NCBI RefSeq assembly: GCF_022539505.1
Contig: NC_061510.1
Coordinates: forward strand, 395,294,249-395,358,248
Origin: Lolium rigidum
Lineage: Eukaryota; Streptophyta; Magnoliopsida; Poales; Poaceae
DNA: 64,000 nt
Direction: 5' to 3'
Below, piece after piece: positions 10,710-20,600 of this stretch. Numbering within the stretch: the first letter of the stretch is position 1; every line of letters starts with the position of its first letter. The notes under the pieces are model-generated. The model was not told the DNA's origin. It saw only the letters and a program-made list of their open reading frames with translations, and searched no databases. The position numbers and the translations under genes are program-made.

Positions 10710-11487
10710 TCAAGCTAAGGGGCTGCTTCCCATATACAGTCAGTTGCTTCGGTTCTTTCGGGCAACCATTTGCCCAAGTGGTGGTAACAATGATGCTCTC
10801 CGGGGAGCCCTTGTGGACCTTATGCACCTCAGCTATAAGTGTGCTCGTGATGTGAATGAAGAACGGGACTACACTCTTGATGTCATGGACTTTATCTTCC
10901 ATGAGATCCATGATGCCATGGTTTCCCGGACTACCATACCCTATGCACCCTACATTCAGCTTCTCATCAACAACTCTGTGGCTGTGTGTGATGAAGACTT
11001 GAGTGGGTATCCTTTGGTGAAGCACCATGTCAAGAAGCCCTACAAGCTTAAGCCAGTCTCTTCAGCCGTACCTGCTCCTGACACTTTCATGCGTGATGCT
11101 CGCTCTAGTGGCTTTGCTCCTGCTCGTCATCCTGATGTCCCGGCTATGAGGAAGCAAGTGAGCCGGCTTAGTTGGTTTCAGCGTCACATCCTGTGCATGA
11201 ACATTGAGATACATAAGGAAAACTATGCTGCTAGCCGAGAGCGTTCTGAGATTAAGCACACTCAGGCGGTTATTCTTCACAAGCTCAGTGGTGATCAAGG
11301 ACCCCCGCCTCAGCCTCCAGCTCACCAGGGTTACAGTGGATGGCACTCTGCACAGGTTCCATGGGGTGATCTTGATGATTGCCTTCAAAGGACCAACACC
11401 TCTCGCCGCTCCCCGGATGCACCTGACACTGATGAGGATGAAGAAGAAGCGGCAGACGAGTCCGATGATGATTATGCCTCCGAGTGA
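10710..11487 (+). CDS. 3'-proximal ORF of the SIRE-type element, 5' truncated
   Basis: About 258 codons are open from the insertion boundary to the stop at 11487; the apparent ATG at 10696 belongs to the Athila-like LTR and is an artefact. Recognisable pieces are an N-terminal block with ICPSGGNNDALRG, a central segment DVMDFIFHEIHDAM, an RLSWFQRHILCMNIEIHKEN block that looks helical, and a Pro/Gln-rich then very acidic tail (DTDEDEEEAADESDDDYASE). Related uncharacterised proteins are common in grass annotations. Its place just before the 3' LTR matches the third, sometimes env-like, ORF of SIRE-type Copia elements, but no membrane segment is obvious. Function unknown. Confidence 0.55.
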
Positions 11488-11693
11488 TTCCCATGGGACG
11501 AGTAGCATCGCGCTTGTCCCCTTTTTGGCGTTTCGATGCCAAAGGGGGAGAAGTGTTCTATTAGGAACTATCTCGGGGATTTGCATGGTTTGGGCACAAG
11601 CATATGCGTTTACCATTCCTTTATTGCTTGTGTTCCCTCGTATTTGCACTATTTGCTTTGGTTGTGTCCCGTTTAAAACTATGTGCTATGTGG

Positions 11694-11742
11694 TGTGAGA
11701 CATTGTTAAGTGTGAGACATTGTTAAGTGTGAGACATTGTTA
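11694..11742 (+). repeat. Three tandem copies of a ~17-bp unit
   Basis: GTGAGACATTGTTAAGT is repeated three times in the 3' untranslated region of the SIRE-type element. Confidence 0.8.
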
Positions 11743-12055
11743 TGGTTTTCGGATTTCTATATGTTGAGATCAAGGATGCTATATTATGTGTGATGTTATA
11801 TCTCCGTATCTTATATCTACACATGGGTATGATTTCTTGCATCCTATCTCAACTTCATATTTGTTTATGTCTCGTGTTAGAGGTCATGATGGATATCTCT
11901 AGTGTTGAGGCACCTCAATCCTATGTGTTGTGTATTTGTATTCAAATGCAAATTACTTATATGCACACATGTAGGGGGAGTGCCTCTATGTTTTTGCCAT
12001 CATGTTTGTCTCTATAGTTATTCTCTTGCAAATCCGTATATTGTCATCAAACACC

Positions 12056-12069
12056 AAAAAGGGGGAGAT
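12056..12069 (+). other. Polypurine tract of the SIRE-type element
   Basis: AAAAAGGGGGAGAT directly precedes the LTR start TGAAAGAACATC. Two similar tracts lie upstream: AAAGGGGGAG at 11541-11550 and GTAGGGGGAG at 11971-11980. Confidence 0.75.
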
Positions 12070-12221
12070 TGAAAGAACATCTCTCATATTATCTTTTGAG
12101 TGTTTGATGTCAATGTATGTGATACACTAATGATTGTTTAAGTGGTACAGGGATTTCATAGATATTTATTCATGTGTGTTGGATTTAATCATCTGTCAAA
12201 AGAAATCAGAAAAAGTTGGGT

Positions 12222-12535
12222 AGGCCGGATAATCCGGGCCGGATATTGTTGAAATATCCGGCCCCCTGTTTTTGGCTAAGTCTTCGAGGAAAAGCAGCTC
12301 AGTATGGGGGCCGGACATTTGCCCGGATATTGTCCCGGTATTGTACCAGGGCCGGAATATCCGGGCCGGATATTTTGGGAATATCCGGCCCCCCGTTTTG
12401 GCTAAGGACTGGAAGAAAAGTGGCTGCGGCATAGGGCCGGATATTTGACCGGACAATGTCATAGTTTTGTACTCGCGGCCGGATTATCGGGGGGCGGATT
12501 ATCCGGCCCCAACTTAGGCCGGATTATCCGGCCCC
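12222..12535 (+). repeat. Cluster of GGCCGGATATCCGGCC-type palindromes
   Basis: GGCCGGATTATCCGGCCCC and variants with short spacers occur many times in both orientations, just upstream of the TATA-like word. Each copy can form a small hairpin or act as a palindromic protein-binding site. Confidence 0.75.
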
Positions 12536-12567
12536 GGAAGACTCAACGGTTGGATTTTGGGGAGGGG

Positions 12568-12575
12568 TATTTATA
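12568..12575 (+). promoter_or_regulatory. TATA-like box in the SIRE-type LTR
   Basis: TATTTATA lies 33 bp after the palindrome cluster. The second SIRE-type LTR has the same word in the same relative place (15680-15687, minus strand), which supports a promoter role. Confidence 0.5.
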
Positions 12576-13317
12576 CCCCTCTTCTTCTTCCTTACCTCTT
12601 TGCTCAATCATTGCTCAAGAATTCTGCCAAGCTACACCACCATTAGAGCCACCTCAAGAAACACAAGATTTGCAAGATCTCCTTCCTCCCCCAACCAAAT
12701 CTCTTGATCTTTGGGGATTCGAAGGAGAAGCCACCGATCTACATCCTCACCGAAGCGTTCTTCATTTCCCCCTCACTTGTTTGAGGGATCTCATGCTAGT
12801 GTTCCTATTTGGTCCCCTAGTTGATTTGTTGTTGATGTGTTGTTGTTGATTGTTGTATTGTTACAGATTTGGGAGCCTCCAATTCAGTTGTGGATGTGTG
12901 CCCCAAGAACCTTGTAAAGGCCCGGTTTCCGCCTCGAGGAAATCCCTTAGTGGAAGTGGGCTAGGCCTTCGTGGCGTTGCTCACAGGAGATCTGAGTGAA
13001 GCCTTCGTGGCTGTTGGTTTGGCTTGCGTAGCAACCACACTCCTCAAAACGTAGACGTACCTTCTTGCAAAGGAAGGGAACTACGGGAATCATCTCCGTG
13101 TCAACGCGTGCTACACTCTCGGTTACCTCTATCCCACTCTATCCCCTATATATTGCGTTGCTATATCTTGCTTAGTTGATAACCTTGTCATATAGGTAAA
13201 TTCACTTAGTTGCATATCTAGAGAATTTACCTTTGTGTCAAACCTAAATTGAAAAAGAACTAAAAATTGGTTAGCACCTATTCACCCCCCCTCTAGGTGC
13301 GGCATACGATCCTTTCA

Positions 13318-14537
13318 GCAGCATCTGTCGCGGCGCACCCCAGGCAAAAATATGCGCCGCGTTTACGTCAGTATGGATGGCCCGGTCACTATGTGTCGCC
13401 CCGCTGGACCTGGTTCCTAACGCATTTTCGGCCCCACGAACGCAAACAGTCGCTCAGCGTCTGTATGCGTCGCCCCTTTGGAGATGCCCTCAAAAACAAC
13501 AACAATTGTCCGGGTAAGTGCAACTTCTAATCCACATTGTGCAAGATGTTTGGTTGCAAACAATTCCTACTCCGCATCAGTTGTAAAGCAAATTCCCTCT
13601 CGTTTGGTTGCCCACAAATCGTATTTCGCCAAATGCAACGCTATTTGATTACATTCAGCGCACCGAATACGATCACCTTCTATCCTGCTTGGTGAGCTTA
13701 CCAGTTCACCGTATATGCTCACAAGGTGTTCGGCGAAATAAAAAATAACATGACAACAACCATATATCACATAATCAACAAGGCTAGCATATGGATATTA
13801 GTTCTAGAAGGCTACCATATACCACAAGGTCACGAGAAGTAGCTCGTGATGCAACATAAGTTTATCAACCGAGGGGTTATGTAAATAGCACCTCATAATA
13901 TATACAGATGTGCCATCGGTGCATATCAAACCTAGCAAATCCAAAATATACAGCATGGATGCGGTGTTCATCATCAGCAGCAGAACAAGCAAGACAACAG
14001 GCATCCAATGTTGGCTCCTCACATATAATACTTCGTCAGGAAGGCGTTGAACCAGGCCATCCTGCCATGAGGGGTCATCGCGAGATATCTGGTCACATGT
14101 GCCTTGTGATCCATGAGGTGGCTCAGAACACGTATGGTGGACCGCGGTGCGGGAGTTAGCGGAGCAGCTCGAACACAGCCTTTGTAGATCTTCTTCATCT
14201 GAGCGTAATTCATATGGGCTTGTTAATGAGCTCCGCGTTCCTAGGGTGAATCTCCGATGATGAGGTCACTTAGTTCTTCCTAATGTCCAAGCTAACAACA
14301 TCCATCATAAATGACTTAGTGAATTAACTACAAGAGAAGGTGTAATGCGCTAACATTGGTGTACGCATAGTATGCATCATCGTCCATCATGATAGATGAT
14401 GCCTTCTCCACCCAACGCACCCCTCCATCTGTCAACACCCGGATTTTTAAGTCCAGATGCCTACTATGCCATAAATCGCAATCCCAGGAAGATTGTTGTT
14501 GCGAGACATAACAGTTGAATATCATAGAGTCATCATT
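13318..14537. other. Unresolved stretch with a DNA-transposon-like terminus
   Basis: CTTTGGAGATGCCCT at 13476-13490 ends a GC-rich 170-bp segment and resembles the terminal inverted repeats (GGGCATCTCCA...) common on Triticeae class II elements; the partner end is not visible. From 13491 to 14537 only short ORFs occur (60-83 codons) and none is recognisable. The stretch is the target into which the second SIRE-type LTR inserted. Confidence 0.35.
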
Positions 14538-15055
14538 TGAATGTACTAGGACGTCGCCTAGAGGGGGGGTGAATAGGCGGTGTATAAAAACTTCTACTTG
14601 AGAGCTAAACTAGGCGGAATAAAACTAAGTGTTTACTAGTTTAGCTCAAAGCCTATCAACTACGGGTTTGCCTAAGTGCTCCAACAACCTATGCTAGCAT
14701 GATGAGCAACAAGGTGATAACAAGATAGATATAGCATCAAGCATGATAGATATCACAATGTAAAGCGCATAGGTAACGGAGCTCGGGTTGAGAAGTAACC
14801 GGTGCACGAGGAGACGACGATGTATCCCGAAGTTCACATCCAAGGGTGCTACGTCTCCGTTGGAGCGGTGTGGAGGCACGAGGCACTCCAATGAGCCACT
14901 AGGGCCACCGTATTCTCCTCGAGCCTTTCCTCCAAGGAGAAAAGCCTTGATCCACTAAGGGACCCTTGAGGGTGGTCACCGAACCTGTACAAGCTTGGGA
15001 CAAACCCAAGTATCAAGCTTGAGGCAACTCCACAACACGGAGGCTCTCAAGTACA

Positions 15056-15305
15056 AGGCCACAAGAGGCTACAACACGCCACACCGGCGACAAGGCCACC
15101 ACGACACCAACGCCCACAATCGGCTCCAAAACCACAAAGGCTAACACACTCCACAAAGGCAACAACGCCACTAAGGCTACCACACCAAAAAGGAAACAAC
15201 ACCACTAAGGCTACCACACCACAAAGGCAACAACGCCACAAAGACGACAAGGCCACTAAGGCTACAAGGCCACTAAGGCTACAACACCACCAAGGTCAAC
15301 ATGCC
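15056..15305. repeat. Minisatellite of CCACTAAGGCTACAA-like units
   Basis: Degenerate 12-16 bp units of the form CCACTAAGGCTACAAGG and CCACAAAGGCAACAACG run in tandem for about 250 bp inside the LTR. ORFs crossing it (for example 15047-15256) are composition artefacts. Confidence 0.75.
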
Positions 15306-15679
15306 CTCTACGAGACCGAAACCCCGAAGAGAACCCAAACCGATGCACCTAATGCAATGGCTAAGAACACCACTAAGATGCCCAAGTTCTTCTCTCCCAA
15401 ATTCCAACAAAGCTACAAAAGCTATTGGGGGAATAAGGGAGGAAGAACAAATATGAGGAGAAACACCAAGCAACTCCAAGATCTAGATCTAGCAAGATCC
15501 CCTCACTTGGAGAGGGATTCAATTGGTGAAGCTCTAGATCTAGATCTCCTCTGTCCTTTCCCCCAAAAATATGCAACAAATAGTGGGGGGATCAAGAGGA
15601 GGATCAAACAACTCAAGGTCAACAATGGAGGAGAGAGAATGGAGGGGAAGAAGTATTTGGGTCGGAGGTGGAAGAGAGG

Positions 15680-15687
15680 TATAAATA
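15680..15687 (-). promoter_or_regulatory. TATA-like box in the second SIRE-type LTR
   Basis: TATTTATA on the minus strand (TATAAATA on plus), downstream of the palindrome cluster in element orientation. Confidence 0.45.
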
Positions 15688-15738
15688 GGGGGCCCAAAAT
15701 ATAGCTGTTGGAGGCAGAAAAACGGTCAGATTCGTGCC

Positions 15739-15938
15739 CGAGCGGTACTACCGCTTGTCAAAGCGGTACTACCGTTCGCGCGCAAAACTGTGAAGAAACC
15801 GGTCAAAAATCGGCCCAAAGCGGTACCACAAGCGGTACTACCGCTCGAGCGGTACTATCGGGTCGGTACCGGGTCAATACCGGACCAGATCCATTGTCTC
15901 ACAGAGACCAAACCGGTACCTGACCGGTACTACCGCCC
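15739..15938 (-). repeat. Cluster of AGCGGTACTACCGCT palindromes
   Basis: The palindrome AGCGGTACTACCGCT and decayed versions with GGTACC cores occur about eight times in 200 bp. It occupies the same position in this LTR that the ATCCGG cluster occupies in the first SIRE-type LTR. Confidence 0.75.
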
Positions 15939-16379
15939 TTCCCTTTTTTTCTTTAAACTGCGATACGAAAACGGCAATATCTCGAGCTAGGAAACTCCGA
16001 TTGAGGTGAAACCAATTTTGCCGGAAAGAGGACGACAAGAGCTACCTTCTCACATGATGAAATCATGGAAAAGAGTGGATGATGATTTTCTCATGGTCAT
16101 AGAGGTGTAACATCTCAATATGGTGTATCGGGAAAATCATCACCCTCGCACATGCAACATGCGATGCAACCAGAATCCGTTTCCGATGAGCTAGAGCTTG
16201 TCATGAGAATGAACACAAGCTCTAACTCATCTCATGGATAAGAACCAAGAACAACCAAGAAACACGATGCAATGCATGCAAGGTTTGAGCTCTCTCCAAT
16301 GATGCGATCCACTATCATATCGAGCACAAACCTTATCCTTGCGCGTTCCTCTCGAGTCGGCTAGCTCGGTCTTCACCCT

Positions 16380-16560
16380 CTTCATCATTGTACATGCCAC
16401 CGTCTTCCTCCAACATACACGCCACCGTCTTCTTCGATCTTGTATGCACGCCACCGTCTTCATTCATCTTCTACGTCGTCTTCGTCTCTCTTCATCTTCA
16501 ACACCGTCTTCGTCTCTCTTCGACACCATCTTCATCATTGTACTCCGTCTTCTCCATCTT
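16380..16560. repeat. CACCGTCTTC minisatellite
   Basis: Units of about 25-35 bp containing GCCACCGTCTTC or CGTCTTCGTCTCTCTTC repeat within the LTR. Confidence 0.6.
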
Positions 16561-16685
16561 GCAACCTTGAGTCCAACACATGGCTATGGACTTGACCTAA
16601 GATAGATTCTCAATACAACCGTTAGTCCATAGGGATTGTCATCAATTACCAAAACCACACATGGGGTAATGGACATGTTCTTTCA

Positions 16686-16870
16686 ATCTCCCCCATTTTG
16701 GTAATTGATGACAATCTCTTTGAGAGGGTTTAAATATGGAATTTAGCGAATAACCCAAGTTGAATATTTAGAACAAACTCCCCATAATATATGCATGTGT
16801 GAATGAACTTGAATTTCATTGCATATACCGGCAATTAAAGCCTAGCGGCCTACTCTGTAAAAATTTGTGC
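16686..16870 (-). mobile_element. Internal 3' end of the second SIRE-type element
   Basis: The polypurine tract (16686-16699) and about 170 bp of untranslated sequence can be followed rightward. After roughly 16870 the sequence changes character toward the gene-like fragment, so most of the element body is missing. The exact break is uncertain. Confidence 0.45.
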
Positions 16871-17224
16871 CCAACGATTCATCATAGGCAAAGAAACAGA
16901 TTCCAGATCTGATTTTGAACAGATTCCAGAATATTTGCAAAATTAAACGGTTGATATCTTTTGATTCCTGCATAAAATAACTGATCGAGATCCCATAAAT
17001 TAACCGATTGAGATCCCATTATTACTTGCATAAATTAACCGAACGGCCGAACTCCAAATCTTAAACGAAATCAAGAAGGGATCAAAGCAAAATGGAATAA
17101 AATCGGCGCAAATATTAACCCAATACTCAACCATCTACAGATCGGCACTAATAGTTACTAGGGAACCAGCAAAAATAGGGTTCAAAAAGGAATGGGGAAC
17201 AAAAAGGGAGCAAACCATAGTTAC

Positions 17225-17500
17225 CTCGTTCCATGGGTCGTCCATGCAGGTGTCGTAGGGGTTCGGAGGCGAGATGTACGGCACCGGCTCATAGGGGTCC
17301 CATCCCGGCGGGATACGACCGCCACCGGCGGCGGCGACGGGCTTTGAGGGGACGACGTCGAAGAGGGAGGCGTCGCGCTTGGAGACGACGGCGTCATGGA
17401 CGATGGGATTCGCATTCTCCATGTCCATCTCGCCGGCAGAGAGAGGGAGAGGGTTTTTTGCTTTGGAGAAGATGATGGGACGTGAGAGGCGGCGTTGCAT
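17225..17500 (-). pseudogene. Gene-like first exon (92 codons) ending at a splice donor
   Basis: From an ATG at 17500 the minus strand reads MQRRLSRPIIFSKAKNPLPL, then a MDMENANPIVHDAVVSKRDA block, and a Pro/Tyr-rich end (PPGWDPYEPVPYISPPNPYD) closing in WNE. There the sequence GAG|GTAACT is a good 5' splice site (17225/17224). The following 350 bp are T-rich and intron-like. GC-rich exon, AT-rich intron and a possible 5' leader make a real or captured gene plausible. No second exon is visible because the SIRE-type element lies downstream. I do not recognise the family. A transposon-captured fragment is as likely as a broken host gene. Confidence 0.4.
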
Positions 17501-17536
17501 GAGCGAGTGTGAGTGACAGAGAGAGTGCGAGGAGGC

Positions 17537-17546
17537 GTCTATAAAG
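17537..17546. promoter_or_regulatory. TATA-like word upstream of the gene-like exon
   Basis: GTCTATAAAG on the plus strand, TTTATAGAC on the minus strand, about 40 bp upstream of the ATG at 17500. The better match to a TATA box is on the plus strand, away from the exon, so the assignment is weak. Confidence 0.25.
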
Positions 17547-17559
17547 GCGAGGGCTGGTT

Positions 17560-17740
17560 AATGCGACCCGCGTCCTACGCGTCCACCATTTAACGTCTGC
17601 ACGTCTTGGGCTTCGCAACGCGACACGCGTCCACGATTGCACGTCTTCGACTTCGCACCGCGACTCGCGTCAGTACCCGTCAACAATTGCACGTCTTCCA
17701 CTTCTGCACCGCAACACGCGTACTCGAGTCTAACCCTGGA
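17560..17740. repeat. Three degenerate ~60-bp tandem units upstream of the exon
   Basis: Each unit contains GCACGTCTT, then CTTCGCAACGCGAC or similar, then CGCGTC. They are CpG-rich, unlike the surrounding DNA. Confidence 0.6.
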
Positions 17741-17923
17741 AATTTAGATATACTCTCGAGTCTTATACTGTAGCATTTTTTGTGTGCTCAGTTTTCCCCT
17801 TGAGTACTAATACTGGCTAGTGCAATATACTCAGTTTTACCTCAAGTGCCTGGTCAACAGAGAGTCAACAAATGGGATTAACTAGTTAAATGAGTCAACA
17901 AATGGGATTATCAGTTCGTTTTC
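17741..17923. other. Left flank of the palindromic satellite
   Basis: AT-rich, non-coding. GAGTCAACAAATGGGATTA occurs twice near 17850-17910. No gene is visible. Confidence 0.4.
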
Positions 17924-20570
17924 ACGTGTTAAACTTGTCTAAATATTGGTCAAACCTAGGATTTGACCAAGATTCAAATGGGCGAGAAAATTAAAAAAAA
18001 CAGAAAAATGAAAAACCAAAGCACATAGTCTTCTTATGTCATATAGTAAGCATTAAAGGTGATAAACAAGGTCTAGACATATTCAAACCATACAAATCAT
18101 GTATCTACCCCCTAACCCCTAAACTCTGTCTAATGAAGTCAAGCATGAAGAGAAGTGGTTTTGGGTTTCAAACATGGAAATTTCAAAAACCTCCCAAAAA
18201 CTTCATTTTAGAGTGACTAAGAAGGATACATGCTTCCCTTTTCATTTTCATGTTTTAAACTTGTTTAAATCTTGGTCAAACCTAGGATTTGACCAAGATT
18301 CAAATGGGCATTAAAATTTAAAAATCAGAAAAATGAAAAACCAAAGCACATAGTGTTCTTATGTCATATAGTAAGCATTAAAGTTGATAAACAAGGTCTA
18401 GACATATTCAAACCATACAAATCATGTATCTACCCCCTAACCCCTAAACTCTGTCTTATGAAGTCAAGCATGAAGAGAACTGGTTTTGGGTTTCAAACAT
18501 GGAAATTTCAAAAACCTCCCAAAAACTTCATTTTAGAGTGACTAAGAAGGATACATGCTTCCCTTTTCATTTTCATGTTTTAAACTTGTTTAAATCTTGG
18601 TCAAACCTAGGATTTGACCAAGATTCAAATGGGCATCAAAATTTAAAAAAATCAGAAAAATGAAAAACCAAAGCACATAGTTTTCTTATGCCATATAGTA
18701 AGCATTCAAGTTGATAAACAAGGTCTATACATATTTAAACCGGACAAATCATGTATCTATACCCCTAAACCTTAAACTCTGTCTTATGAAGTCTAGCATG
18801 AAGAGAAGTCGTTTTGGGTTTCAAACATGGAAATTTCAAGAACATCCCAAAAGCTTCATTTTAGTGTGACTAAGAAGGATCAAGGCTTACCTTTTCATTT
18901 TCATGTTTTAAACTTGTTTAAATCCTGGTCAAATATAGGTTTGACCAAGATTCAAATGGGCATAAAATAAAAATATAGAAAAATGAAAAACCAAAGCACA
19001 TAGTCTTCTTATGTCATATAGTAAGCATTAAAGTTGATAAACAAGGTCTAGTCTTATTCAAACTAGACAAATCATGTATCTACCCGCTAACCCCTAAACT
19101 CTGTCTTATGAAGTCTAGCATGAAGAGAAGTCGTTTTGGGTTCAAACATGGAAATTTCAAGAACATCCCAAAAGCTTCATTTTAGTGTGACTAAGAAGGA
19201 TCAAGGCTTACCTTTTCATTTTCATGTTTTAAACTTGTTTAAATCCTGGTTAAATCTAGGATTTGACCAAGATTCAAATGGGCATAAAATAAAAAAATAG
19301 AAAAATGAAAAACCAAAGCACATAGTCTTCTTATGTCATATAGTAAGCATTAAAGTTGATAAACAAGGTCTAGACTTATTCAAACTAGACAAATCATGTA
19401 TCTATCCGCAAACCCCTAAACTCTATCTTATGAAGTCAAGCATGAAGAGAAGTGCATGGTTTTGGGTTTCAAACATGGAAATTTCAAAAAACTCCCAAAA
19501 ATTCATTTTAGAGTGACTAAGAAGGATACATGCTTCCCTTTTCATTTTCATGTTATATACTTGTTTAAATCTTGGTCAAACCTAGGATTTTACCAAGATT
19601 CAAATGTGCATCAAAATTCCAAAAAAATCAGAAAAATGAAAAAACAAAGCACATAGTTTTCTTATGTCATATAGTAAGCATTAAAGTTGATAAACAAGGT
19701 CTAGACATATTCAAACAAGAAAAATCATGTATCTACCCCCTAACCCTAAACTCTGTCTTATGTAGTCAAGCATGAAGAGAAGTGCTTTTGGGTTTCAAAC
19801 ATGGAAATTTCAAAAACCACCCAAAAGCTTTATTTTAGAGTGACTAAGAAGGATCCATGCTTATCTTTTCATTTTCATATTTTAAACTTGTTTAAATCAT
19901 TGTCAAACCTAGGATTTGACCAAGATTCAAATGGGCATAAAATTAAAAAAATCAGAAAAATGAAAAACTAAAGCACATAGTCTTCTTATGTCATATATAT
20001 AGTAAGCATTTAAAAGATGATAAATAAGGTCTAGACAATTCAAATAATACAAATCATGTATCTACCCCTAACCCTAAACTCTATCTTATGAAGTCAAGCA
20101 TGAAGAGAAGTGGTTTTTGGTTTCAAACACGAAAATTTCAAAAACCTCCCAAAAGCTTCATTTTAATTAGATTAACTTATTAATTATGAAGGATCCAGGA
20201 TTGATTACCTTTTCATTGTCATGTTTTAAACTTGTTTAAATCTTGGTCAAACCTGGGATTTGACCAAGATTCGAATGGGCATAAAAATTAAGAAAAAAAT
20301 CGTAAGAATGAAAAACCAAAGCACATAGCCTTCTTATGTCATATAGTAAGCATTCAAATTGATAAACAAGGTCTAGACATGTTCAAACCAGAAAAATCAT
20401 GTATCTACCCCTAACCCTAAACTATGTCTTATGAAGTCAAGCATGCATGAAGAGAAGTGGTTTTGGGTTTCAAACATGAAAATTTCAAAAACCTCCCAAA
20501 AGCTTCATTTTAGAGCGACTAATAAGGATCGATGCTTACCTTTTCATTTTCATGTTTTTACTTATTTGAA
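17924..20570 (+). repeat. Satellite array, forward arm (~8 units of ~325 bp)
   Basis: The anchor ATGGAAATTTC recurs at 18174, 18499, 18827, 19148, 19475 and 19801, then in mutated form near 20129 and 20476, giving spacings of 321-347 bp. Each unit contains the small palindrome GGTCAAACCTAGGATTTGACC, a CTTATGTCATATAGTAAGC word and a CCCCTAACCCCTAAACT word. Units differ by point changes and small indels. The ORFs of 60-90 codons found here repeat with the units and show no coding character. Confidence 0.9.
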
Positions 20571-20600
20571 TCTTGGTCAAATCCTAGGTTTGACCAAGAT
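20571..20600. repeat. Centre of the satellite palindrome
   Basis: TCTTGGTCAAATCCTAGG then TTTGACCAAGA is itself a near-perfect palindrome. It is the point where unit orientation switches from forward to reverse. Confidence 0.8.

Larger units (their letters stand above)
10710..13317 (+). mobile_element. SIRE-type Ty1/Copia element, 3' part
   Basis: An ORF, a non-coding stretch, a polypurine tract (AAAAAGGGGGAGAT) and a 1248-bp LTR lie in that order on the plus strand. The upstream gag-pol is separated from this piece by the insertion of element A1 at 10709/10710. The CACCCCCCCTCTAGG motif near the LTR end and the G5-AG tract are typical of the SIRE/Maximus branch of plant Copia elements. Confidence 0.75.
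12070..13317 (+). repeat. 3' LTR of the SIRE-type element
   Basis: The repeat has perfect inverted ends, TGAAAG...CTTTCA, over 1248 bp. It contains a cluster of ATCCGG palindromes (12222-12535), a TATTTATA promoter word (12568-12575) and the terminal CACCCCCCCTCTAGG motif. The flank after the LTR is GCAGC; the partner duplication is not in view. Confidence 0.8.
14538..16685 (-). repeat. 3' LTR of a second SIRE-type Copia element
   Basis: In element orientation it begins TGAAAGAACATG at 16685, next to the polypurine tract GGGGGAGAT (16686-16699), and ends GTACATTCA at 14538, for 2148 bp. The architecture matches the LTR at 12070-13317: palindrome cluster, TATTTATA word, then the CCCCCCCTCTAGG end motif. 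The palindrome sequence itself is different. It also carries two minisatellite tracts. Confidence 0.75.

Noticed and set aside
13804..14213. Short minus-strand ORFs (64-72 codons) considered as a transposase relic
   Set aside because: No motif of any transposase family could be recognised.
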